The notes beneath the pieces are model-generated. The model saw only the letters and a program-made list of their open reading frames with translations. It had not been told where the DNA came from and made no database searches. This document shows positions 16,671 through 24,295 of a DNA stretch of 64,000 nt, one piece after another. The position numbers and the translations under genes are program-made. The DNA is from CBDAUN01 sp965214875 (GTDB taxonomy: Bacteria > Pseudomonadota > Gammaproteobacteria > Arenicellales > JAJDZL01): positions 62,001-126,000 of the forward strand of contig OZ243980.1 in assembly GCA_965214875.1 (NCBI GenBank). Direction: 5' to 3'. Positions within the stretch are counted from its first letter, which is position 1; every line of letters begins with the position of its first letter.

Positions 16671-17942
16671 GAGCACGGCGGCGCGACCTGGTACGGCTCG
16701 ATGCGCGGCGGCCTGAATTTTTCGTCCGGGCAGGACGCCGAGTTCGACGATCTCGGCTCGCGCTGGGGCGTCAAGGGCTCGAACGAGGTGTCCGAAGGGC
16801 TGTCGGCCGTGTACCAGTACGAAGTCGACATCGACCAGCCGGAGCAGGGCGGCAACCGCTTGGCCTACGCGGGGCTTTCGGGCGGCTTCGGAAGAGTCCT
16901 GCTGGGCAAGTTCACCTCGGCCACCAACGCGCACAACGGGTTCGCGCGCGATCCGAGCATCTGGCTTGGCTCAAGCGGCACGCAAAACAAGCTCACCAAC
17001 GGCATATCCTACGGCGCCTCGACCGGGCCGGCCAGCTTCCAGGTCGACGCCTACCTGAATCCGGACACCGATACCGGCGGCGGCATCGACCAGGCCATGT
17101 TCGGCGCCAGCTTCGACATGGGCTTCGGCAAGATCGGCGTCGGCTACAACGACGTCAAGGACTCCTACAAGGATCACGACATCGCCCTTCGAGAATCAAA
17201 CGTCGCAGATGAAATTTACGGCTCGTCCGGTGCCGTATGGCGAACCACGTCGGGCCATGCGTACAAGGGCAAGGTCAAAGACGTAAAACTCATTGCAGTC
17301 TCGGGTGATCATCCCATTTCGCTTGAGAACGTACGAAGCGCCAACGATTCAATAACTGACAGTACTGCAATCACGCTTCATACTGACGGCAACTATTACG
17401 ATTTCGAGAGTAATGGATGCGCCCCGACCACTTTGACCGGCTGCTCGAAAACTGTAGAGGCTTATGTTCAAACCCAAACGGCACCGAATAGTGGTGCCCA
17501 GGATGGCAATCCTGATGTGACAGTTTCCCGCATTAAAGTGTCAGCCGACGCGATAAAAGCCACCGCGGTCGGCACGGAGACCAAGAAGACCTACGGGCAT
17601 AGCAAGATGCACGCCAGCGCGAAATTCGATGTGGCGGGCGTAGGCCTGGGGCTTGGCTATTCGCAGACGGAAAGCAACGACCCGATGAAGGAGGACACGG
17701 AAGAGAAGACCGCGTACCTGGCGCTGAACGGAAGCGCGGGCGACACCGGCATAGCCTGGGCGCTGTGGGCGCGAGACGTCACCGACAACGCCCACGTCGA
17801 GGACGACGACCGCAGCCCCTGGGGCTTGTCGGTCAGCCGCGCCCTTGGCGGCGGAGCGACCGCGTTTGTCGAGCATTCGAACGACGACAAGCCCGAAGGC
17901 GAGGACAGCACCAGCGTCGTGGGGCTGATCGTCAACTTCTGA
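16641..17942 (+). CDS. Gram-negative porin lacking signal peptide
   Basis: A 433-residue general-porin family protein. The mature part begins FADEHGGATWYGSMRGGLNF, then SRWGVKGSNEVSEGLSAVYQYE, LAYAGLSGGFGRVLLGKFTS and the C-terminal beta-strand ending in aromatic Phe (VVGLIVNF), the outer-membrane insertion signal. Only a TTG or internal start is available and no export signal precedes FADE. An inverted repeat overlaps this point (16627-16670). A middle insertion around residues 190-305 is less porin-like. The gene is otherwise intact, so loss of export may be recent. A strong terminator follows. Confidence 0.8.
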   Translation: MTAPSSGFADEHGGATWYGSMRGGLNFSSGQDAEFDDLGSRWGVKGSNEVSEGLSAVYQYEVDIDQPEQGGNRLAYAGLSGGFGRVLLGKFTSATNAHNGFARDPSIWLGSSGTQNKLTNGISYGASTGPASFQVDAYLNPDTDTGGGIDQAMFGASFDMGFGKIGVGYNDVKDSYKDHDIALRESNVADEIYGSSGAVWRTTSGHAYKGKVKDVKLIAVSGDHPISLENVRSANDSITDSTAITLHTDGNYYDFESNGCAPTTLTGCSKTVEAYVQTQTAPNSGAQDGNPDVTVSRIKVSADAIKATAVGTETKKTYGHSKMHASAKFDVAGVGLGLGYSQTESNDPMKEDTEEKTAYLALNGSAGDTGIAWALWARDVTDNAHVEDDDRSPWGLSVSRALGGGATAFVEHSNDDKPEGEDSTSVVGLIVNF

Positions 17943-17967
17943 AGGAATTCCGCTTGAAAAGCGATGA

Positions 17968-17998
17968 GGGAAAGGGGGCGCTGGTCGCCCCCTTTCTC
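17968..17998 (+). terminator. Intrinsic terminator of the porin gene
   Basis: AAAGGGGGCG pairs perfectly with CGCCCCCTTT across a CTGGT loop and the stem extends by three further pairs. It ends in a short T-rich tract, 28 bases after the porin stop codon. The porin is therefore monocistronic. Confidence 0.8.
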
Positions 17999-18296
17999 TT
18001 TGGCGGCAACCCGCTCCAAAGGAACGGAGCAATGAAGAAATGAAGCGCGAAGCGGCAAGACGGGGATGGGCGGTCATGCATGAAGGCATCGCAACGGCCA
18101 TACATGCCGACAAGGCGGCAGCGAGGCTTTTTGACGGCGCGGCCAATGCGCAAGCGGGAGAGTCCGGCGCGAGGGACATGGCCGAAGCCCTCAGGCTCGA
18201 GCATGACGGAGCATTTGAGGATGCGCCTGAAGGCGGCGGCTGCAGGCAAAAGGCCTTCAAGGGCGCGGATGCCGTCGAATGGGCAATCCGCCTTGC

Positions 18297-18470
18297 GCCG
18301 TTGCGTCCCGGCGCGTTCCAGACCATCACTGATTCTTCGCCCCGGTTCCGCTCCCCCGCCCTTTCCAGCCGCGTCCCGCCCGCAAGCCCGGCGTGCGCCG
18401 GAATCTGCCCGCGCCCCGGATTTTGGCTAAAATCCGCCCAAAAAAATCTCTAGCGCGGATTTTGGGAGAA
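18297..18470. repeat. IS1380-like end fragment, copy A
   Basis: This GC-rich stretch is similar to 46331-46475 (same orientation) and to 42345-42545 (inverted). It shares GCGTCCCGG.GCG..., then a CGCCCCGGTTCCGC tract, and a palindromic end reading AAAATCCGCG.TAGAGATTTTT on the minus strand. Copy 42345 adjoins an IS1380-like transposase remnant, so I take the repeat to be the transposon end. It lies just left of the ISNCY insertion. Confidence 0.5.
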
Positions 18471-18502
18471 AAAAGGCAGTGAATCCGTTTTGTTGGTACT
18501 TA

Positions 18503-20302
18503 GTGTCTGCCAGAAAACCTCTGATTTCAAGTATCGGCCGGTGCCGGGGGAGCGCAAGGCGCGGCTGCCGCGACGGCGGCGAGGGTCGGAATGCAGCAGC
18601 GGGCATCCGAATGCGACAAAAAATGCCGCATAAGAGGATTGCGGGCGGCATCCGCCCAGGCGGGCGCCTCCGGCAGCCGGATCGTCGCTTGGAAACGGGT
18701 TCGGAGACGCTAGGCGGCGCGCAGGCGCGCGCGGCGGGCGAGCCGCTTGCGCTCCTGGTCCCGCAGCAGCCGCCCGAGCCGCTCGGGGTTCGCCGCCAGC
18801 GCCGCCAGCGCCGCCGCCCGCTCGAAGCCGCGCTCGCCATGGGCGCGCACCCGCCCGAGCCCGCAATGCTCCAGATGATTGATGGCCGACTCGACCGCCG
18901 GATGCTGCCGGCGCGCCGCCTGGAACCATTCCTGGCCCTCGCGCGCCGCAGCCTCGGCATTCGGCCGGCCCTTGGCCGGCAGCGCGCACTCGTCGAGCAG
19001 CGCGCCGAGCTCGGCCTGATTCGCCGGCGAGTGGAAGCCGCGGTCGAAGCTGCAGGCCCGAAGGTCGGCGAACCGCTCCATCGCCCCCTCGACCAGCGCC
19101 GCCGCATGGCCGGCGTCGCCGCCCTGCCACATGATCCGGCGGTGCAGGATGAACCGGCGCTGGTCCTCGACCACGGCGACCGGCACGCCCAGCTCCTGGC
19201 GCACGCCGGCCTTGCCCTCGGCCACCCAGCGGGTGTGCGGCTCGAAGATCGAGAACGCCTTCTCGCCGTGCGCGATGGTCTCGCCCCCGAGCAGCCGGCG
19301 CCTAGCCTGCTCGAGCTGGCGGCGCGCATGGCCAAGATAGCCCTCGAGCTCGCATGCCAGCGCGTGCTCGCAGGCCGTCAGCGGCAGCTCGGCGGCCTGC
19401 GCCAGCGTCGCCTCGGCGCGCCCGGCCAGGCGGGCGCTCAGCGACAAATGCCGCTCGACCCGCCCAGGATGCTTGCGGCTGCGCCTCGACACGCGCACCC
19501 GGTCGAACCGCTTCTTGACCTGCCGCGATAGATGCTCATGCTGTCGCCAGCCGCCGAGCCCGGCGCTGTCCGCCAGCCTGGCCGCGGTGCGCACCGTGCA
19601 GCGCATCGCGTCCCGCAGCAGGTCCGCATCGGTCGGATAGTGCGCATCGGTCTCCACGCAGAACGAACCGGCCCGCCCGCGCAACGGCTCGCCAGGCTTT
19701 TTTCCGGCCGCCTCGCGGCCCGACCCGGCCACCAGCCGCCCGATCCCGGACAGCAGCTTCGGACCCGAAAGCGAGACGTTGTCGATCACCGTCTGCTGCT
19801 CGCAGGCATGCCCGAGCGCCGGCGAATGCCCCGGCATCCGGCGCACCAGCCCGTCATGATTGGCCATGTGCGCCAGCCGGTCGAAGTCGCAGCCGAGCCC
19901 CTGCTCGGGCACGCCAGCGCCAGGATCCGCCAAAGGTCCATGCCCGGCCGCCCGGCGTCCTTGCGCGCCGCCGGCGCGACCTCGGCCTCGAGCAGCTCGA
20001 ACACCCGCCGGCGCAAGGCCTTGCTTGCGCAGAGATGCCGCAGGCCGAGCAGGATGGCCGGGATGTCGTCGCGCGACTTGGCGCCGGTGTGGATGTTCTC
20101 GATCGGCACGGCGCCGATCTCGAGCTGGGCGGAGTGGGCCAAGCGCATCGCTTTTTCCTCGAAGATTGCGGCGAAACGGGGCGTTTCGCCCCATTTCGGC
20201 GGGAAATCCGCGCTGTCCGCGAATTCTTCGCCGCCGCCGCTCGCCGCTAAGCAATTGTTTTCAATCAGCAACGATATCACATTTTGGTTTTCTGGCAAGC
20301 AC
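18503..20302 (-). mobile_element. ISNCY-type insertion sequence, copy 1
   Basis: A complete 1800-bp element. Its ends GTGTCTGCCAGAAAACC and (inverted) GTGCTTGCCAGAAAACC match at 15 of 17 positions. It is flanked by a 6-bp direct repeat TACTTA at 18497-18502 and 20303-20308, a target duplication. It is almost identical to copy 2 (57183-58983, 1801 bp). The insertion lies between an IS1380-like end and the GIY-YIG-like gene, whose RBS it leaves intact. Confidence 0.9.
18710..20148 (-). pseudogene. ISNCY-type transposase, frameshifted
   Basis: Compared with the intact transposase of copy 2, the first 100 or so residues (from MRLAHSAQLEIGAVPIENIH) are in one frame and the remainder in another. 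Aligning the copies shows one A missing near 19917 (ACGCCAGCG here, ACGCCAAGCG at 58591), which shifts the frame after ILAL. All other coding is preserved, so the frameshift is recent. The element could only move if supplied with transposase from copy 2. Confidence 0.85.
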
Positions 20303-20347
20303 TACTTACCGACGGTAAAATTTTAGTTTCGAAAAGGAGGAGATATC

Positions 20348-20875
20348 GTGAACTATAAAGTCTTTGGACCTTACGAAATTCCACTATGCTTGGGGGAATT
20401 CAAAAGAAGAATCGACAAGGACGATATTGCAGAGTTTTGGAATGCTGTAGATCCCGGCCTGATTGACGCTTGCGGAATCTATGTCTTTTCGATCAAGACA
20501 AAAAGCAAAGAGAAGCCGTGGTATGTCGGGAAAGCTCAGAAGCAGACTTTCAAGCGGGAATGCTTTACGCACCATAAGCTTGTCTGCTATCACGAAGCGC
20601 TGGAAAAGAGCAAGGGGATTCCAATGATGTATTTCGTACCCCGAATCAGAAATAAAGGCAACTTTTCAAAACCCACCTCTTCAAAAACCGGTTATCCGGA
20701 TATGAACTTTGTCGAACAGTTGTTTATCGAGCTGGGATTCAATAAAAACAAGGATATCAGAAACAAAAAAGGGACCAAAAACCCGGAAAAACTGGTTATC
20801 GACGGGTTTTACAACCACAAAGACCGCAGAAACAAATCGGTCAAGCAGTTGTACCGTCTTATGATTGGCGAGTAG
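20348..20875 (+). CDS. GIY-YIG-like protein
   Basis: A 175-residue protein with GTG start behind AAAAGGAGG. It opens with YKVFGPYEIP and contains CGIYVFSI then WYVGKAQKQTFKRECF, a GIY-YIG-type core with the following basic residues, and FVEQLFIELG, whose Glu could be the metal ligand. Such folds are usually endonucleases. A longer relative is at 46603-47229 and a more distant one at 47262-47765. No partner gene is adjacent; it is bounded by ISNCY on the left and an IS1634 remnant on the right. Function unknown; defence role is only inferred from context. Confidence 0.75.
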   Translation: MNYKVFGPYEIPLCLGEFKRRIDKDDIAEFWNAVDPGLIDACGIYVFSIKTKSKEKPWYVGKAQKQTFKRECFTHHKLVCYHEALEKSKGIPMMYFVPRIRNKGNFSKPTSSKTGYPDMNFVEQLFIELGFNKNKDIRNKKGTKNPEKLVIDGFYNHKDRRNKSVKQLYRLMIGE

Positions 20876-20983
20876 CCGAAAACGCCTCTGAACCGGGTGT
20901 TTGAGCAGGCATCCATTCATCGCGCGCATTCTCGCATGGAAATGAACAGAACATAACCTGATTGGCATTTGTTGGACATAACT

Positions 20984-21560
20984 TCATTTTAGGCTAGAGC
21001 CGCTGATGCCTTGCAGAATAGGGCTTTGCGGCGAATCCGGTCTCGTTGAAGCTGGCGGCTGCATGGCAGCGATCCTGGCCGGGCCGATTTCCGTCAGCTG
21101 GAAAACGCGGCGCTGAAGCTCGGCCATCGCAGAGACGGCGCACTGCAGGTCGTCCGGCAGCGCCGCCTCGTTCAGCGCAAGCGTCGCCAGATCCGCCGGC
21201 AAGGTCGTCATGCTGCGCTGCTGCCTGCCCGGCAGCCGGCGCATTCGACATGGCAGGAGAGCATGTGCAAAAACACATGCGCCCCGGACATGGGCGGATC
21301 ATGCGCGAGCATCGTGCGCACCTTCAGCCGGCTGGCCTTCATGGTGCGGAACGTCCGATCCGCCTTGGCCAGGCGCTTGTAGCTTTAGACCGCTTCAAGC
21401 TTGCCGACGACGCTTCGCTCAAGCCGGTGCGCGCGATGCTGATGCCGTCAAGCTGCGCTTCTTCGGCGGCCTCGAAATGCTTCTCAACCTTCTTGCGGCC
21501 CGCCTCGCCGCCGGATTTGCCGCACACGCTCAAACCCGCCAGCTTCAGTCGCGTCCGTTC
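20984..21560 (-). pseudogene. IS1634-like transposase C-terminal remnant
   Basis: Minus-strand pieces in several frames read GRKKVEKHFEAAEEAQLDGI, RTGLSEASSASLKRSK, and a segment resembling HVFLCMLSYHVEWHMR. This is the order found near the C-terminus of IS1634-type transposases ('VEKHF...LDGiyvirTs', then 'RaHvFLcmLayyvewHmr'). Several frameshifts and stops are present. The remnant lies directly upstream of the ATPase gene, and its antisense falsely extends that gene's reading frame. Confidence 0.65.
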
Positions 21561-21693
21561 AATTTCAACACTGTTGCAAAACCATTGCCATAGCGCAGGA
21601 AAGACCTCTATTTTGGCGCAATTGAGTACTAAACTTGCGAATCACGATCTTCGCGTAAAATATGCTCGCTTCCCAAATATTCGAAAAGCGGCA

Positions 21694-23094
21694 ATGAAAA
21701 TTGAATTAGAAAATCTAGGTGTATTGCGGCAGGCATCATTCACCTTGAACGACCTGACGATCATATGCGGTGAAAACAATACGGGAAAGACTTATGCGGC
21801 CTACTCGCTATTCGGATTTTTGAATATTTGGAAAAGACATCTTTACACCGAAGGTCTTAAAGATTTGCACAAGCCGATTAATGCGTTGCTGAAAGACGGG
21901 GTGACGCATATCGATCTAGAACCTTTTCTCATCAGTGCAAACCACATTCTCGAACGTATATGCAGTAGTTATGCAAAAGAGTTGCCAGATATTTTTGCCG
22001 CAAAGTCAAACCAATTTCAAAATTCCAAGTTTCAAGTTCAGTTCGATGAAGCCGAGTTCTCAATTGGCAGAGAATTCCATCGTGAATTCTTCACATCCGA
22101 AGAAGACAAGGTTTTTTCAGCAGACAAGCAGAAAAACAGCAACGAACTGACAATCTCCCTGCTGATCGACAAAATCAGTAAAGAGCTTTTGCCTAGGCAC
22201 GTTATTCACGGTTTTGTTTCGAACTGCATCGGCGAACTGCTCTTCAAGCCTTTGCTTCCAAGTCCATTCATCGCGAGCGTGGAACGCACAGGCGCAACAA
22301 TATTTCGCAAGGAATTGAATTTTGCTCGCAACCGGCTCCTGGAAGAAATGATGAATGCGGGAGAGGATATCGACCCTATGGAGTTGTTGTTCAAATCCTA
22401 CAAGGACTATCCGCTACCCGTCAAAGTCAGTGTGGATTTTGCAAGAAATTTACAAACTATTGCAAAAGAGAAAAGCCACATCTTCAAAAATCATCCGGAA
22501 ATACTGACTGAATTTGCAGACATTCTTGGTGGGAAGTATGCAGTTGGCAAAGACGATGCCATTCTGTACAGACCGAATCGAAATTCTGTCGGGTTGGAAA
22601 TGGATGAAAGTTCCAGTTCGGTTCGATCGTTGCTCGATTTAGGTTTTTACTTGAGGCACAAGGCGCAATTGGGCGATTTGCTATTGATCGATGAACCCGA
22701 ATTGAATTTACACCCAAAGAATCAATGTCGCATAGCGCGGCTTTTTGTCCGCTTGGTCAACCTAGGGATCAAAGTATTTATAACAACGCATAGCGACTAC
22801 ATCTTAAAGGAACTGAATACCTCGATCATGTTGAATGGTGAAACGGGCCACCTGAAGTCAATCGCTAAGAAATACAGCTACCGGTCTGACGAATTGTTGG
22901 ATTTTGAACGGGTGAGCGTCTATATCGCAGAAACAGATCTAATTCAGCTGAGAGGGAACTCTAAACGGTCCAGGTGGCCAACACTCGTTGCGGCGCACAT
23001 TGACAATCAAATCGGCATAAGCGCACGAAGTTTTGATTCGGTCATTGATCGAATGAATGAAATTCAACAGGAAATCATCTGGGGCAGAGATTAG
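21694..23094 (+). CDS. AAA_15/AAA_21-type ATPase
   Basis: A 466-residue ABC-like ATPase of the OLD/RecF type. The start ATG at 21694 (MKIELENLG) is chosen because upstream sequence is antisense to an IS remnant. GENNTGKT at residues 26-33 is Walker A. LLLIDEPELNLHPKNQ near residue 330 is Walker B with its adjacent D-loop. ITTHSDYILKEL near residue 366 is the H-loop. No TOPRIM nuclease follows in the same protein. The next gene starts two bases after the stop, so the two form a unit. From the family, such ATPases are sensors or regulators in defence pairs, with the second protein as effector. Confidence 0.85.
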   Translation: MKIELENLGVLRQASFTLNDLTIICGENNTGKTYAAYSLFGFLNIWKRHLYTEGLKDLHKPINALLKDGVTHIDLEPFLISANHILERICSSYAKELPDIFAAKSNQFQNSKFQVQFDEAEFSIGREFHREFFTSEEDKVFSADKQKNSNELTISLLIDKISKELLPRHVIHGFVSNCIGELLFKPLLPSPFIASVERTGATIFRKELNFARNRLLEEMMNAGEDIDPMELLFKSYKDYPLPVKVSVDFARNLQTIAKEKSHIFKNHPEILTEFADILGGKYAVGKDDAILYRPNRNSVGLEMDESSSSVRSLLDLGFYLRHKAQLGDLLLIDEPELNLHPKNQCRIARLFVRLVNLGIKVFITTHSDYILKELNTSIMLNGETGHLKSIAKKYSYRSDELLDFERVSVYIAETDLIQLRGNSKRSRWPTLVAAHIDNQIGISARSFDSVIDRMNEIQQEIIWGRD

Positions 23095-23096
23095 AA

Positions 23097-23663
23097 ATGT
23101 CCGATTTAGATCTCTTGCGCAAGATGATTCGGGAGGACGTTATTGTTGGGGCCAGGCGAACTGATAGTGGAAGATTCAGCTTGAGGCTTGAAGAAACAAA
23201 TACGTCGAAAGGTTCGGAATACTCAATCGAGCTGTGCAATGTTCCCCAAGAATGCATCGCCATTAAGGTCGACAGATTCGTTGCTCAGAAAAAGTTTTTT
23301 CGAAATGACAAAGGACAGTCCCGGCGATCGGATTACATCATAATCACTTCATTCAAAAGCAATAATTGGATAATTTATATCGAGCTGAAGAAAGGCAAAG
23401 GCACGACATCGACAATCGTTCAACAGTTGAAAGGATCGCAATGCCTTATCGATTATTGCCGTTCTTTAGGGCGTTCATTTTGGGGCGCATCGACATTTCT
23501 CGAAAGTTCGGACTACCAGTTGCGTTTTGTCACTTTGAGGGCAATCAGCATGAACAAAACCGGCACAAAAAGGAGACCGAAATTCGTCCATGACTCTCCT
23601 GATACGATGTTGACCCTCTTCGCCAACAATCAGCTCCAATTCCGCGAACTCTTGCGATATTGA
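23097..23663 (+). CDS. PD-(D/E)XK-like protein, partner of AAA ATPase
   Basis: A 188-residue protein that immediately follows the AAA ATPase. Its centre reads SDYIIITS, then a short loop, then WIIYIELKKGKG. The spacing (Asp ... Glu-x-Lys) is that of a PD-(D/E)XK nuclease core, and the following TIVQQLKGSQCLIDYC helix fits. I recognise no named family. Inference: nuclease effector of a two-gene ATPase-nuclease system, comparable in logic to Septu, Gabija or PARIS but with a different effector. Start ATG at 23097 with the RBS inside the previous gene's end. Confidence 0.7.
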   Translation: MSDLDLLRKMIREDVIVGARRTDSGRFSLRLEETNTSKGSEYSIELCNVPQECIAIKVDRFVAQKKFFRNDKGQSRRSDYIIITSFKSNNWIIYIELKKGKGTTSTIVQQLKGSQCLIDYCRSLGRSFWGASTFLESSDYQLRFVTLRAISMNKTGTKRRPKFVHDSPDTMLTLFANNQLQFRELLRY

Positions 23664-24295
23664 TTCTATCGCCTTGCCTTGGTCCGAAAACGCCGAAGCC
23701 GCTCCGTGGCATATTCATCCCGACATGATCCAGCTTGTTTCACTTGAACAAAGGTGGCAACCTGTGTACCCAAAGTGGGGGTTTTCGATTGATGGTTCGG
23801 GGGAGGATTCAACATAAGCGTTAAGTTGTTTGATCGCAGCTCAAAGCCGCGCGAGCGGCTGCAGGACATCAATGAGCTTGACCCGGGCTGTTTTCGACAT
23901 CCAGATTCCACTTCGCTGCGGCCGGGATTGATGCCATGACAGCCGGCAGCGTCACCGCGCGCATGCAAAGCAAAAACCTGAGCCAACTCCGCGCAAACTT
24001 CTTTGAAGTTGCCAGTGGTAGCGCCTTTAACTTAAAATTGGGAGGAGTCGATCGTCAAGCCCGGCTGACCACCTGTTAGATCGAAAGTGGAGATTTTCAA
24101 CTGCAACTTTCGAGGAATTTATTTCTCTATCTACACCAGGCATTGGAAGCAGTTCAATACTCATTCGGCAAAAACAATGTCCGATTCTATGGCGGCGGCA
24201 TTCCGCAAGCATTTTAAAACGGAGCAGCAACATCCGAATCTTTGGTCGGTCAGCAGCTTTGCTGGAAATCTGCACAAGCATAAGTGAATAGAAAC
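23664..24295. other. Intergenic, decayed DNA
   Basis: No gene is supported in these 630 bases. Frames of 60-105 codons occur on both strands but have no recognised motif. Minus-strand pieces near 23800-23900 look like scraps of transposase, without enough similarity to name. The last 100 bases must contain the promoter and RBS of the following PHP-ATPase gene. Confidence 0.35.

Noticed and set aside
16568..17212. 214-codon frame overlapping the porin start
   Set aside because: Arg-rich out-of-frame reading of the porin gene; considered as a possible signal-peptide source but it encodes none.
17541..18329. 262-codon minus-strand frame
   Set aside because: Mostly antisense to the porin and across its terminator; no motif.
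18479..19531. 350-codon plus-strand frame over the ISNCY element
   Set aside because: It is antisense to the transposase, recurs at 57066-58211 only because the IS is repeated, and has no RBS or motif; the GC-rich DNA keeps it open.
21046..21693. 216-codon upstream extension of the AAA ATPase frame
   Set aside because: It is antisense to an IS1634-like transposase remnant and does not resemble the ATPase family; ATG 21694 begins the family-like sequence.
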